DNA from: Rhodosalinus sediminis
GTDB lineage: Bacteria; Pseudomonadota; Alphaproteobacteria; Rhodobacterales; Rhodobacteraceae
Length of the DNA: 64,000 bases
Reading direction: 5' to 3'
Assembly: GCF_003385555.1 (NCBI RefSeq)
Contig: NZ_QOHR01000001.1
Location: 124,001 to 188,000, forward strand
The position numbers and the translations under genes were made by a program. Numbering within the stretch: the stretch's first letter is position 1; the number at the start of each line of letters is the position of its first letter. Of the stretch, positions 9,064-18,287 are shown one piece after another. A model generated the notes under the pieces. It had not been told where the DNA came from and made no database searches. It saw only the letters and a program-made list of their open reading frames with translations.

Positions 9064-11238
9064 ATGCCCGACGACGTGCTGCACGCCCCGGCCCCCGACG
9101 TCCGCGCCCGCCCCAAGCTCGAGGGCGGCAAGCGCTTCGTCATGCAGACCGACTTCGCGCCGGCGGGCGACCAGCCGACGGCGATCGCCGAGCTGTCTGA
9201 GGGCGTCCTCTCCGGCGAGCGCGATCAGGTGCTTCTCGGCGCCACCGGCACCGGCAAGACCTACACCATGGCCAAGATCATCGAGGAGACGCAGCGCCCC
9301 GCGATCATCCTCGCGCCCAACAAGACGCTCGCGGCGCAGCTTTACGGCGAATTCAAGGGCTTCTTTCCCGACAACGCGGTCGAGTACTTCGTCAGCTACT
9401 ACGACTATTATCAGCCGGAGGCCTACGTCCCGCGCTCGGACACCTTCATCGAGAAGGAGGCGCAGATCAACGAACAGATCGACCGGATGCGCCACTCGGC
9501 CACCCGGGCGCTCTTGGAGCGTGACGACGTGGTGATCATCGCCTCGGTCTCCTGCATCTACGGTATCGGCTCGGTCGAAACCTACGGGGCGATGACGCAG
9601 GACCTGAAGGCCGGCGAGAGCTACGATCAGCGCGCGATCATCGGCGATCTCGTCGCGCAGCAGTACAAGCGCAACGATCAGGGCTTCCAGCGCGGCACCT
9701 TCCGCGTGCGCGGCGACGTGATCGAGCTCTGGCCCGCCCACCTCGAGGACCGCGCCTGGCGCTTCAGCTTCTTCGGCGAGGAGCTCGAGGGCATCACCGA
9801 GTTCGATCCCCTGACCGGCGAGCGCTCGGGCACCTTCGATCAGGTGCGCATCTACGCCAATTCGCACTACGTCACGCCGAAGCCCACGCTGCAGCAGGCG
9901 ATGACCCAGATCCGCAAGGAGCTGCGCCAGCGCCTCGACCAGCTGGTGAACGAGGGCAAGCTGCTGGAGGCGCAGCGCCTCGAGCAGCGCACCAACTTCG
10001 ACCTCGAGATGATGGAGGCCACCGGCGCCTGCAACGGGATCGAGAACTACTCGCGCTACCTCACCGGCCGCGCGCCGGGTGAGCCGCCGCCGACCCTCTT
10101 CGAGTTCATCCCCGACAGCGCGATCGTCTTCGCCGACGAGTCCCACGTCAGCGTGCCGCAGATCGGCGGCATGTACCGCGGCGACTACCGGCGCAAGTTC
10201 ACGCTGGCCGAGCACGGCTTCCGCCTGCCGTCCTGCATGGACAACCGCCCCCTCAAGTTCGAGGAATGGGACGCCATGCGCCCGCAGTCGGTGTTCGTCT
10301 CCGCCACGCCGGGCCCGTGGGAGATGGAGCAGACCGGCGGCGTCTTCACCGAGCAGGTGATCCGCCCCACCGGCCTCCTCGACCCTCCGGTGGAGATCCG
10401 GCCCGTCGCGATGCAGGTGGACGACCTCCTCGACGAGGTGCGCAAGGTCTCGGCCAAGGGCTACCGCACGCTCTGCACCACGCTGACGAAGCGCATGGCC
10501 GAGGACCTGACCGAATACCTGCACGAGCAGGGGATCAAGGTCCGCTACATGCACTCCGACATCGACACCATCGAGCGGATCGAGATCTTGCGCGACCTGC
10601 GCCTCGGCGCTTTCGACGTGTTGGTGGGCATCAACCTCCTGCGCGAGGGGCTCGACATCCCCGAATGCGGGCTCGTCGCGATCCTCGATGCGGACAAGGA
10701 GGGCTTCCTGCGCTCCGAGACCTCGCTCATCCAGACCATCGGCCGCGCCGCGCGCAACGCGGAAGGAAAGGTGGTGATGTACGCCGACAAGGTGACCGGC
10801 AGCATGGAGCGCGCCATCGCCGAGACCGACCGCCGCCGCGCCAAGCAGATCGCCTACAACGAGGCGCACGGCATCACCCCCGAGACCGTGAAGAAGAACG
10901 TGGAGGACGTGCTCGCCGGCCTCTATCAGGGCGACGTGGACATGAACCGCGTCACCGCGCAGGTCGAGAAACCGATGGCCGGCGCCAACCTGCAGGCCCA
11001 TCTCGACGGCCTGCGCGAGGAGATGCGCAAGGCCGCCGAGAACCTCGAGTTCGAGGAGGCCGCAAGGCTCCGCGACGAGGTCAAGCGGCTGGAAGCGGTC
11101 GACCTCGCCGTCCACGACGACCCGCTGGCCCGGCAACAGGCCGTGGAGAAGGCCAGCGCGGAGGCCGTGGGGAAGAGCGGCCGGTCCACCGCGGGCCGCG
11201 CCGGGCAGCGCGGGGGTAACGTGAAGCGGAAGCGGTGA
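9064..11238 (+). CDS. uvrB: Excinuclease ABC subunit B
   Basis: The damage-verifying helicase-like subunit of nucleotide excision repair, acting with UvrA and UvrC. 724 residues, slightly longer than usual because of N- and C-terminal extensions. It has Walker A GATGTGKT (59-66), the beta-hairpin region [21 protein letters not shown] that clamps DNA, DESH (motif II), motif [11 protein letters not shown], and the C-terminal UVR coiled coil ([17 protein letters not shown]) that binds UvrC. The tail is basic (GGNVKRKR). A GTG six bases upstream is in frame, but the ATG at 9064 sits at the right distance from AAAGGAG. Confidence 0.97.
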   Translation: MPDDVLHAPAPDVRARPKLEGGKRFVMQTDFAPAGDQPTAIAELSEGVLSGERDQVLLGATGTGKTYTMAKIIEETQRPAIILAPNKTLAAQLYGEFKGFFPDNAVEYFVSYYDYYQPEAYVPRSDTFIEKEAQINEQIDRMRHSATRALLERDDVVIIASVSCIYGIGSVETYGAMTQDLKAGESYDQRAIIGDLVAQQYKRNDQGFQRGTFRVRGDVIELWPAHLEDRAWRFSFFGEELEGITEFDPLTGERSGTFDQVRIYANSHYVTPKPTLQQAMTQIRKELRQRLDQLVNEGKLLEAQRLEQRTNFDLEMMEATGACNGIENYSRYLTGRAPGEPPPTLFEFIPDSAIVFADESHVSVPQIGGMYRGDYRRKFTLAEHGFRLPSCMDNRPLKFEEWDAMRPQSVFVSATPGPWEMEQTGGVFTEQVIRPTGLLDPPVEIRPVAMQVDDLLDEVRKVSAKGYRTLCTTLTKRMAEDLTEYLHEQGIKVRYMHSDIDTIERIEILRDLRLGAFDVLVGINLLREGLDIPECGLVAILDADKEGFLRSETSLIQTIGRAARNAEGKVVMYADKVTGSMERAIAETDRRRAKQIAYNEAHGITPETVKKNVEDVLAGLYQGDVDMNRVTAQVEKPMAGANLQAHLDGLREEMRKAAENLEFEEAARLRDEVKRLEAVDLAVHDDPLARQQAVEKASAEAVGKSGRSTAGRAGQRGGNVKRKR

Positions 11239-11290
11239 AGTGAGCGCGTCGCGCGCACATGGTCCGCCTCGGTTCGGTGACCCACGGGCG

Positions 11291-11310
11291 GCGGGTGCGG
11301 CACCCGCTTT
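11291..11310 (+). terminator. Weak hairpin terminator candidate after uvrB
   Basis: GCGGGTG / CACCCGC (11291-11297 and 11301-11307) with a three-base loop, followed by only TTT. It lies 53 bases past the uvrB stop. The short T run makes it uncertain. Confidence 0.3.
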
Positions 11311-11524
11311 CGCGCCGTCCGCCCCCGTCGCGTGCACGTGTGCGGACGATCGGCGGGGCACCCCGGCGCCCTCCAGCGACGCGTGACGTCCCTTGGTTGA
11401 ACTGCGTGACGCGCTGCACGGAGACGTCGGGCGCCTTGACAGCGGCCCAGCCGCCGCCCCGGTGGTTTGCGCCCGGCGCCGGAGCGCGTATGGAGAGGGC
11501 CGCACGCCACGAGGACCGCAGCCC

Positions 11525-12172
11525 ATGACATCACGCAGTATCCCCGACAATCTCACCATCGTCGAGCACCCGCTCGTGCAGCACAAGCTCACCCACATGC
11601 GGGAGAAGTCGACCTCGACCGCCGGTTTCCGCCGCCTCCTGCACGAGATCGCGCAGCTTCTGGCCTACGAGGTGACGAGCCACCTTGCCCTGACGACGCA
11701 GCCCATCGAGACGCCGCTCGGCGAGATGGACGCGCCGGTGCTCGCGGGCAAGAAGCTCGCCCTGATCTCGATCCTGCGCGCGGGCAACGGCCTGCTCGAC
11801 GGGGTGCTCGAGCTGATCCCCTCGGCCCGGGTGGGCTTCGTCGGGCTCTACCGCGACGAGGAGACGCTGCAGCCGGTGCAGTACTACTTCAAGGTGCCCG
11901 ACGGGCTCGACGGGCGGCTGGTGATCGTCGTGGACCCGATGCTCGCCACGGGCAACTCCTCGGCCAAGGCGGTGGAGCTCCTGAAAGAGCAGGGCGCGCG
12001 CGACATCCGCTTCCTCTGCCTGCTCGCCGCGCCGGAAGGGGTCCGCCGCATGGCCGAGGCGCACCCGGACGTGCCGATCGTGACGGCCGCGCTCGACGAG
12101 CGGCTGGACGAAAACGGCTACATCGTGCCCGGCCTCGGCGATGCGGGCGACCGCATGTACGGCACTAAATAA
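11525..12172 (+). CDS. upp: Uracil phosphoribosyltransferase
   Basis: Pyrimidine salvage: uracil plus PRPP gives UMP. 215 residues, close to the normal 208-210. The PRPP-binding loop is [12 protein letters not shown], and the C-terminal uracil-binding stretch is [32 protein letters not shown] is the other conserved block. The frame is open upstream, but the ATG at 11525 gives the family N-terminus ([15 protein letters not shown]). It stands alone between uvrB and the SPOR gene. Confidence 0.96.
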   Translation: MTSRSIPDNLTIVEHPLVQHKLTHMREKSTSTAGFRRLLHEIAQLLAYEVTSHLALTTQPIETPLGEMDAPVLAGKKLALISILRAGNGLLDGVLELIPSARVGFVGLYRDEETLQPVQYYFKVPDGLDGRLVIVVDPMLATGNSSAKAVELLKEQGARDIRFLCLLAAPEGVRRMAEAHPDVPIVTAALDERLDENGYIVPGLGDAGDRMYGTK

Positions 12173-12238
12173 GCCGTCCGCGCGCTTTACTCGCGCGATA
12201 TCCTGCGGCATGCTGCCCCTGCATCTGTGGGGGACGAG

Positions 12239-13270
12239 ATGAAGCGCAGAACAGCGATCCCGCGCGGCGCGCTCCTCGCGTGTCTCGTTTGTGTCGGGCT
12301 TCCGGCCACGGCGCAGCGGCTGGAGACCGCGGGCCCGCCGGCCGAGTTTCCGCCCGACGGCTACGAGGACCGGCAGTTCGTCGACAGCCGCGGCTGCGTC
12401 TACATCCGCGCCGGCGTCGACGGCACGGTCACCTGGGTGCCGCGCGTGAACCGGGACCGGGAGCATCTCTGCGGCTTCGAGCCGACCTTCGCCGAGGCGC
12501 CCGCGCCCGATCCCGCGCCGGAGGCCGTGCCGCCGGAGGGGGAGGCGGCGCCCCGGCGTGCCGAGCGGGAGACCGCCGCGGCGTCCGAGCCGGCAGCGCG
12601 CGCGCAGGAGACGTCGGCTGCCCCACGGCGCGCCGCCGGGGCCGCGACCGGGACCGCCGCCGCCGCGCCCCGCGCGGCGGAGAGTGCGCGCACGCGCATC
12701 CTGCCGAAGCCCGATCCCGAGGCGGTCGCCGTCGCCGTCCCCGGGGGATACGAGCTCGCGTGGGAGGATGGCCGGCTGAACCCGTACCGCGGTGCGCGCA
12801 CGCCCGCCGGCGGCGCGCAGATGCGGACGGTCTGGACCGACACCATCCCGCGCCGGCTCGTCGACCCCGCGCGCCGGGCGGTAGTCGCGACGCGGGAGGC
12901 GCAGGCGCCCTCTGCCGACGGGGCGTCCCGGCGGCCGCAGGTGTCTTCGAGGGACGCGCCCGTGCGCCCGGGACGGGATGCGGAGGCGGCCGCAGGCGCC
13001 CGGCCGGCGGCGGGCGAGGCGGCGGTTCGCGCCGGGGTCTCAGATGCGCCGTCCGGGCGCCGCTTCGTGCAGGTGGGCACCTTCGGCGTCGCCGCGAACG
13101 CGCGGCGCACGGCCGAGCGGATCGCCGGCTTGGGGCTGCCGGTGCGCGTGGTCCGCGCCTCGGGCTATCGCGTCGTGCTCGCCGGCCCCTTCGAGGCGGC
13201 GGGCGACCTGCGCGGCACGCTCGACGCGGCCCGCGGCGCGGGCTTCGGCGACGCCTTCCTGCGCGACTGA
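12239..13270 (+). CDS. Exported SPOR-domain protein
   Basis: 343 residues from the ATG at 12239 (GGGGGACGAG upstream); an in-frame GTG at 12227 is less likely. The N-terminus MKRRTAIPRGALLACLVCVGL…ATAQ is a signal peptide. A conserved block follows (FVDSRGCVYIRAGVDG), then a long Ala/Pro/Arg-rich, probably disordered linker from about 85 to 270. The end (RRFVQVGTFGVAANA … GYRVVLAGPF) is a SPOR repeat, which binds denuded septal peptidoglycan. The protein probably works at the division site in the periplasm. The central linker is of low complexity and poorly conserved by nature. Confidence 0.82.
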   Translation: MKRRTAIPRGALLACLVCVGLPATAQRLETAGPPAEFPPDGYEDRQFVDSRGCVYIRAGVDGTVTWVPRVNRDREHLCGFEPTFAEAPAPDPAPEAVPPEGEAAPRRAERETAAASEPAARAQETSAAPRRAAGAATGTAAAAPRAAESARTRILPKPDPEAVAVAVPGGYELAWEDGRLNPYRGARTPAGGAQMRTVWTDTIPRRLVDPARRAVVATREAQAPSADGASRRPQVSSRDAPVRPGRDAEAAAGARPAAGEAAVRAGVSDAPSGRRFVQVGTFGVAANARRTAERIAGLGLPVRVVRASGYRVVLAGPFEAAGDLRGTLDAARGAGFGDAFLRD

Positions 13271-13310
13271 CCCGTATCGCCTGCGGCGCCAGGGCGGCGT
13301 TTGCCGGGGG

Positions 13311-13331
13311 CGGCCCGCTCGCGGCGGGCCG
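13311..13331. terminator. GC hairpin between converging genes
   Basis: CGGCCCGC / GCGGGCCG with a five-base loop, between the SPOR gene (+) and the single-pass membrane protein gene (-). There is no T run on either strand, so a terminator role is only suggested by position. Confidence 0.3.
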
Positions 13332-13346
13332 GCGTCGCGGTCCGGA

Positions 13347-14372
13347 TCACTCCTCGCAGATGCTCTGAAGGCGGAGCCAGTCCGCGTCGCTGAGCGCAGG
13401 CCGCGTCGGGTGAGCGGCCACGGCGTCGGCCTCGATCAGGCCGAGCACCGTCTCGCCGGTGACGTCGCGCGCGTAGGCGTAGGGGCGGGCGCTGAGCTCG
13501 GCGGCCTCGAAGGCGGCGAGCAGCGTGGCGTCGGGCACCGGCGTCGGCGGCGCGGTCAGCAGCCGCTCCGCATGCCGGCGCAGGAGGTCCGGCGGCAGCC
13601 GCCCGGTGGTCAGCACGCGCAGGCTCGCCGGGAGGCCCCCCGCCCGCAGGAGGCGCGCCAGCGGGTCCTCGTCGCCCTGCCGCGCGGCCTCGGCCAGAAC
13701 GAACCCGGCGGGCACGTCCGGCTCGGCCGGGTCCTCCACGAGCGCGCGGTCCAGCAGGATCCGCCCGTCGGGCAGGCTCGCCGTGGCGACCGGGCCCTCG
13801 CGCAGCACCACGAGCCGCCCGGCCGCGTCCGGACCCAGCACCCGCGCCGCGAGCGCGGCGAGCGCCGCGTCGCCCTCCGGCGTGTGACAGGGGCGGCCGC
13901 CGAGCGCGCGGATGTCCGCCATCAGCGCCTCCGACACCTCGGCGCGTTTCGCCGGGGGCAGCACGCGGAGCGCATGGTCGCGCAGCGCGCCCGGAAGCCA
14001 GAGCGCCGCCGCCGCCGCGATCGCCGCGGCCACGGCCAGCCCGCCCGTCAGGCGCAGCCGCCCGGCCCGCGGCCGCCGCCGCGCCACGGCGCGGCGCACC
14101 CGCTCGATCGCCTCGATCATGTCGGAGGCGATCTCGCCCAGCTCCAGCTCCTCCCCCGGGTCGCCGTCGGGATGGTAGAGCGCCGGCATCTCGCCGGGAT
14201 TGGCGCGGGCCACGGCGGCGAGCGACCAGTGCGCGAGGGCGCGGTCCTGCATGTCGGTGATCGTCAGGCTGGCCTCGCCGAGCGCGACCACCACGTCCTG
14301 CCGCTGCGCGTCGGGGGCCGCGCGCCAGATGCCCGGCGCTTCCAGGCGGGCATACTGCTCGAGGGCGGTCAT
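13347..14372 (-). CDS. Conserved hypothetical protein with one membrane helix
   Basis: 341 residues from the ATG at 14372. Residues 1-95 look helical and cytoplasmic (with the acidic run GDPGEELELGE). One membrane helix lies at about 108-130 after an Arg-rich stretch (RVRRAVARRRPRAGRLRL), which predicts N-in, C-out. The remaining 210 residues would be periplasmic, with the motif SLPDGRILLDRALVEDP in the middle and DADWLRLQSICEE at the end. The membrane layout resembles a peptidase- or anti-sigma-like regulator, but I recognise no known domain. It reads leftward on its own. Confidence 0.7.
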   Translation of the reverse strand: MTALEQYARLEAPGIWRAAPDAQRQDVVVALGEASLTITDMQDRALAHWSLAAVARANPGEMPALYHPDGDPGEELELGEIASDMIEAIERVRRAVARRRPRAGRLRLTGGLAVAAAIAAAAALWLPGALRDHALRVLPPAKRAEVSEALMADIRALGGRPCHTPEGDAALAALAARVLGPDAAGRLVVLREGPVATASLPDGRILLDRALVEDPAEPDVPAGFVLAEAARQGDEDPLARLLRAGGLPASLRVLTTGRLPPDLLRRHAERLLTAPPTPVPDATLLAAFEAAELSARPYAYARDVTGETVLGLIEADAVAAHPTRPALSDADWLRLQSICEE

Positions 14373-14481
14373 GGGCGCACTGTTCCGGTTCCTGCCTGCC
14401 CCGGCGCGATACCACGCCCGCGCGCGGGGCGGCAATGCGCCGCGCCGCGGCGGAGCCGCCGAGGGCCGCGGCGCGGGCGCC

Positions 14482-16107
14482 TCAGAGCGCGCGCGCGACG
14501 TTGCGCAGCTCGAACTTCTGGATCTTGCCGGTCGAGGTCTTGGGCAGCTCCCGGAAGACGACCGCCTTCGGGGTCTTGAAGCCCGCGAGCCGTTCGCGCG
14601 CGTAGGCGATCAGCGTGGCCTCGTCGGCCTCCGCGCCGTCCTTGAGCTCGACGAAGGCGCAGGGCACCTCGCCCCATTTCTCGTCGGGCTTGGCCACCAC
14701 CGCGCAGAGGAGCACCGCGGGATGGCCCATCAGCACGCCCTCGACCTCGACCGAGGAGATGTTCTCGCCGCCCGAGATGATGATGTCCTTGGCGCGGTCC
14801 TGAATGCAGAGGTAGGTATCCGGGTCCTGCACGGCGATGTCGCCCGAGTGATAGACGCCGCCCTTGAAGGCCTCGGCCGTCGCCTCGGGGTTCTTCAGGT
14901 AGCCCTTCATCACGCCGTTGCCGCGAAAGACGATCTCGCCCTGCGTCTTGCCGTCCATCGGCACCTGGACGCCGTTTTCGTCCACGACGCCGACGTGCTC
15001 CATGAAGGGCATGGCGACGCCCTGCCGCGCCTTCTTCGCCGCGCGCGCCTCGCCCTCGAGCGTGTCCCACTCCGGGCCCCAGGTGCATTCGGTCGCGGGC
15101 CCGTAGGTCTCGGTCAGGCCGTAGACATGGGTGATCTCGAAGCCCATCGGCTCGATCGCGGCGAGGGTGGCCGGGGCAGGGGGCGCGCCGGCGGTGAAGA
15201 CCTCGACGGTGTGGTCGAACGCCCGCCGCTCCTCCGGTTTGGCGTTGATCAGCGTGTTGAGCACGATGGGCGCGCCGCCGAAATGGGTCACCTTTTCATC
15301 GGCGATGGCGTCGAAGATCGGCTTCGCGGCGATGTCGCGGCAGCAGACGACCGTGCCGCCCACCGCCGGCATCATCCAGGTGTGACACCAGCCGTTGCAG
15401 TGAAAGAGCGGCACGATGGTGAGATACCGGGGATAGAGCACCATCCGCCACGACAGCACCTGTCCCATCGCGTTCAGATAGGCGCCGCGGTGGTGATAGA
15501 CGACGCCCTTCGGCCGCCCGGTCGTGCCGGAGGTGTAGTTGAGCGCGATGCTCTCCCACTCGTCGCCGGGCATCACCCAGTCGAACGCCGGGTCGCCCGA
15601 GGCCAGAAGCTCCTCGTATTCGGGATACTCGCCGAGGTGATGGACGCCCGCGTGATCGTCGGCCACCTCGACCACCGCAGGGGCGGGGCCCTCCATCCGC
15701 TCCAGCGCCTCGGCGGCGAGCGGGATGAACTGCGGATCGACGAGCAGGACGCGCGCCTGCCCGTGGTCGAGGATGTAGGCCACGGTGTCCGGGTCGAGGC
15801 GCACGTTGATCGTGTTCAGCACCCCGCCGCAGGCCGGCACGCCGAAATGCGCCTCCGCCTGCGCGGGGACGTTGGGCAGGAGCGTCGCCACCACGTCGCC
15901 CGGCGTGACCCCGATGCCCGTCAGCGCCGAGGCGAGGCGGCTGACGCGCTCGGCGTATTCGCGGTAGCTCCGCCGGACGGGGCCGTAGACGAGGGCCTCC
16001 TGGTCGGGAAAGACCGCCGCCGCGCGCTTCAGGAACGACAGCGGCGTCAGCGGCACGAAATTCGCCGCCGTCTTCTCGAGTCCCGTCTCGTCCGCGAGCC
16101 AGCCCAT
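14482..16107 (-). CDS. Acyl-CoA synthetase (AMP-forming)
   Basis: 541 residues of the adenylate-forming ANL superfamily, activating a carboxylic acid to its CoA thioester with ATP. Seen are the P-loop YTSGTTGRPKG, the substrate-pocket stretch PLFHCNGWCHTW, A5 VYGLTETYGP, the hinge region ISGGENISSVEVE and the C-terminal catalytic lysine in TSTGKIQKF. The start at 16107 has GGGGAGG nine bases upstream. Close relatives handle medium-chain or aromatic acids, or methylmercaptopropionate in marine Rhodobacterales; the substrate is not decided here. It is read divergently from the EamA gene across 74 bases. Confidence 0.88.
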   Translation of the reverse strand: MGWLADETGLEKTAANFVPLTPLSFLKRAAAVFPDQEALVYGPVRRSYREYAERVSRLASALTGIGVTPGDVVATLLPNVPAQAEAHFGVPACGGVLNTINVRLDPDTVAYILDHGQARVLLVDPQFIPLAAEALERMEGPAPAVVEVADDHAGVHHLGEYPEYEELLASGDPAFDWVMPGDEWESIALNYTSGTTGRPKGVVYHHRGAYLNAMGQVLSWRMVLYPRYLTIVPLFHCNGWCHTWMMPAVGGTVVCCRDIAAKPIFDAIADEKVTHFGGAPIVLNTLINAKPEERRAFDHTVEVFTAGAPPAPATLAAIEPMGFEITHVYGLTETYGPATECTWGPEWDTLEGEARAAKKARQGVAMPFMEHVGVVDENGVQVPMDGKTQGEIVFRGNGVMKGYLKNPEATAEAFKGGVYHSGDIAVQDPDTYLCIQDRAKDIIISGGENISSVEVEGVLMGHPAVLLCAVVAKPDEKWGEVPCAFVELKDGAEADEATLIAYARERLAGFKTPKAVVFRELPKTSTGKIQKFELRNVARAL

Positions 16108-16181
16108 GTCCGATCGCCTCCCCTTTTCCCGGTCGGGGGGACGGTATAGGGAAATATTGTTGCGTCGCAAGCCGGAGACGG

Positions 16182-17108
16182 ATGATGAGTGTTGCCGATA
16201 CCGCGCGGGGCGGCACCGCGGCCGGGGCGCTGTCGATGCTCGCCGCCATGGCGGTGATCGGGCTGATCGACAACGCGGTGGCGCTCATCGCGCGCGACAT
16301 GGGGCTCTGGCAGTTTCAGCTCGTGCGCGGGCTGATCTGCCTGCCGCTGCTGGCGGCGGCCTCCGTGGCGCTGCGCCAGCCGATTCGCGCGGTGTCGCTC
16401 CGGGCGGTGACGGCGCGCAGCGCGGTGGTGACGGTGGCGATGTCGCTCTACTTCGGCGCGCTCGCCTTTCTGCCGATCGAGCAGGCGCTCGCCGGGCTCT
16501 TCACCTCGCCGATCTGGATCCTCGTGATCACCGCGCTCGCCCTGCGCCGGCCTGTCGGGCGGGCGCGCGTGGCGGCGGTGGCGCTCGGGTTTCTCGGGCT
16601 GATCGTGGTGCTGGAGCCCGACCCGGCGCAGCTGTCGCCGGTGATCCTGATGCCGGTGCTGGGCGGCGCCTTCTACGCGGTGGGCATGATCGCCACCAAC
16701 ACGATCTGCGCGCGGGAGAACGCGCTCACGCTGCTCACCGGCATGATCCTCTGCCAGATCGCGCTGAGCGCCGTGGCGCTCGCCCTGATCGCCGCGCTCG
16801 CACCCGAGGCCGCGCCGGGCGCGGACGGCTTCCTGCTGCGCGGCTGGACGTGGGAGCTCGGCGCCGCCGGGCCGTGGCTCCTCGTGCAGGCGGTGGGCTC
16901 GCTCGTCGGCGTCGGCCTCATCATCCGCGCCTATCAGCTGGGCGAGCCGAGCTACATCGCGCCCTTCGAATACGCGGCCTTCATTTCGGGGCCCTTCTTC
17001 GCCTGGGCGCTCTTCGGCCATCTCCTCGGGGTGCAGCAGCTTATCGGCATCGTCCTGATCGCCGCCGCCGGCACGCTCGTCGCGCTCCGGATGCGCGAGG
17101 CGGGCTAG
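16182..17108 (+). CDS. EamA/DMT-family membrane transporter
   Basis: 308 residues, ten predicted membrane helices in two EamA halves (around 20-150 and 170-300). Small conserved patches include LAFLPIEQALAGLFTSPIW in the first half and PFEYAAFISGPFFAWALFG in the second. Members export or import amino acids, nucleobases or other metabolites; no substrate can be assigned. Two tandem ATGs (16182 and 16185) follow GGAG, and either could be used. Confidence 0.8.
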   Translation: MMSVADTARGGTAAGALSMLAAMAVIGLIDNAVALIARDMGLWQFQLVRGLICLPLLAAASVALRQPIRAVSLRAVTARSAVVTVAMSLYFGALAFLPIEQALAGLFTSPIWILVITALALRRPVGRARVAAVALGFLGLIVVLEPDPAQLSPVILMPVLGGAFYAVGMIATNTICARENALTLLTGMILCQIALSAVALALIAALAPEAAPGADGFLLRGWTWELGAAGPWLLVQAVGSLVGVGLIIRAYQLGEPSYIAPFEYAAFISGPFFAWALFGHLLGVQQLIGIVLIAAAGTLVALRMREAG

Positions 17109-17171
17109 CCCGTCCGTGACGGCCGGCCGGCGCGCGCTACCTCGGCTAAGTGATGGACAGAGGAGGCGCGC

Positions 17172-17573
17172 GTGGCAGCGGAAAGTCGTGTCGAACTCTC
17201 GGGGCTCGTGCTGGAGACCGAGATCGGAACCTATGGCCCCGACGACGTCGTGCCCGAGGCGCATGTCCTCGATCTCGCGCTCGGCATCGCGCCCGAGCTG
17301 GTGCTGGTGGCCGAGGATTCGATGGCGGCGATCTTCGACTACGATCCGCTGATCGCAGAACTCCGGCGGCTGGCCGCGGACGGCCCCTACGAGACGCAGG
17401 AGCGCCTCGTCACGCGCATGGCGGCGGCCTGTGCGCGGCAGCCGGAGATCCGGTCCCTCGACATCGCGCTCCGCAAGCGGCCGGTGCATGGCGGCACGGG
17501 CGAACTGGGCGTGCGTCTGACGCTGGATGCGGAGGGCGTGACGGCGCTGCGGGCCGGTCCTGCGCCGGGCTGA
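17172..17573 (+). CDS. Dihydroneopterin aldolase (FolB) family protein
   Basis: 133 residues matching the small T-fold FolB domain: VLETEIGTYGPDDVVPEAHVL at the start, then FDYDPLIAELRRLA and a C-terminal LDIALRKRPVHGG. FolB itself cleaves dihydroneopterin in folate synthesis. Here it is a single gene with no fol neighbour, so it may be a paralogue with another role. The start is a GTG with a strong AGAGGAGG seven bases before it (17159-17166). The two tRNA genes follow on the other strand. Confidence 0.72.
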   Translation: MAAESRVELSGLVLETEIGTYGPDDVVPEAHVLDLALGIAPELVLVAEDSMAAIFDYDPLIAELRRLAADGPYETQERLVTRMAAACARQPEIRSLDIALRKRPVHGGTGELGVRLTLDAEGVTALRAGPAPG

Positions 17574-17612
17574 CCCGGACGCGGTGCGCTGTATCGCTTC
17601 GGAAAGTCTGTC

Positions 17613-17687
17613 TGGAGCGGGCGATGAGATTCGAACTCACGACCCTTACCTTGGCAAGGTAATGCTCTACCCCTGAGCTACGCCCGC
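17613..17687 (-). tRNA. tRNA-Gly (GCC), copy 2
   Basis: Folds fully: acceptor GCGGGCG/CGCCCGC, D arm GCTC…GCAT, anticodon arm TTACC-TTGCCAA-GGTAA with anticodon GCC, T arm with TTCGAAT, discriminator T and an encoded CCA. 75 nucleotides. It is identical to the copy at 17723-17797, which would be transcribed first. Confidence 0.96.
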
Positions 17688-17722
17688 TCGCTGTCCGGGC
17701 GCGCGGCCCGGTAAACCCTGAC

Positions 17723-17797
17723 TGGAGCGGGCGATGAGATTCGAACTCACGACCCTTACCTTGGCAAGGTAATGCTCTACCCCTGAGCTACGCCCGC
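17723..17797 (-). tRNA. tRNA-Gly (GCC), copy 1
   Basis: Same sequence and cloverleaf as the copy at 17613-17687, with anticodon GCC and an encoded CCA. The two are 35 bases apart and point the same way, so they form one small transcription unit. Confidence 0.96.
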
Positions 17798-17815
17798 CCG
17801 GTCAGGTAGCGGGGA

Positions 17816-17842
17816 GATATAAAGATCGGCGCGCGGCTGCAA
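17816..17842 (-). promoter_or_regulatory. Likely promoter of the tRNA-Gly pair
   Basis: Read leftward, TTGCAG (17842-17837) and TATATC (17821-17816) are separated by 15 bases; TATCTC two bases on would give 17. The AT-rich patch stands out in GC-rich surroundings and lies 18 bases before the first tRNA. Confidence 0.35.
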
Positions 17843-17863
17843 GGGGGAATTTCGCCCCCGCGG

Positions 17864-18277
17864 TCAAAGGATCGCGTGGCCGAGCACGCCGAGCGCCCCG
17901 GCGATCAGCACGACCACCGTCAGCAGCCAGCCGCCGCCGCGCAGCGCGGGCACGTTGGGTCGGCGCGCCATGCCGGCGCCGTGCATCGTCCGCGCGACGA
18001 GCAGGGCGCCGCCGTAGGTGTGCAGCGCCAGCGCCGGCATCCCCAGCGCCTCGCCCATCGCCATGAGGATCAGCGCGAGCGGCACGTATTCGGCGAAGTT
18101 GCCGTGTGCGCGGATCGCGTCCGAGAGCGTCGGGTCGCCCCCGTCGCCCGAGGCCGCCCGCGCGCGCACGCGCCGCGCGACGACCCAGAGGCTGAGGCCG
18201 ACGAAGAGGAGGCCGAGAAGCCCCGCGTAGATGGGCGTCACGGCGAAGGTGATCTCCGGGCTCGCGGGCAGGGTCAT
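17864..18277 (-). CDS. MAPEG-family membrane protein
   Basis: 137 residues with four predicted helices. The family pattern (LRxxxRAxGNFxEYxPLxLILM) appears as DAIRAHGNFAEYVPLALILMA near the middle. Eukaryotic MAPEG members are glutathione transferases and leukotriene synthases; bacterial ones are mostly uncharacterised. It starts 10 bases after the pyruvate carboxylase stop, in the same direction, with GAGGAAG as ribosome-binding site, so it is probably co-transcribed. A functional link to Pyc is not evident. Confidence 0.85.
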   Translation of the reverse strand: MTLPASPEITFAVTPIYAGLLGLLFVGLSLWVVARRVRARAASGDGGDPTLSDAIRAHGNFAEYVPLALILMAMGEALGMPALALHTYGGALLVARTMHGAGMARRPNVPALRGGGWLLTVVVLIAGALGVLGHAIL

Positions 18278-18287
18278 CGGCGCTTCC

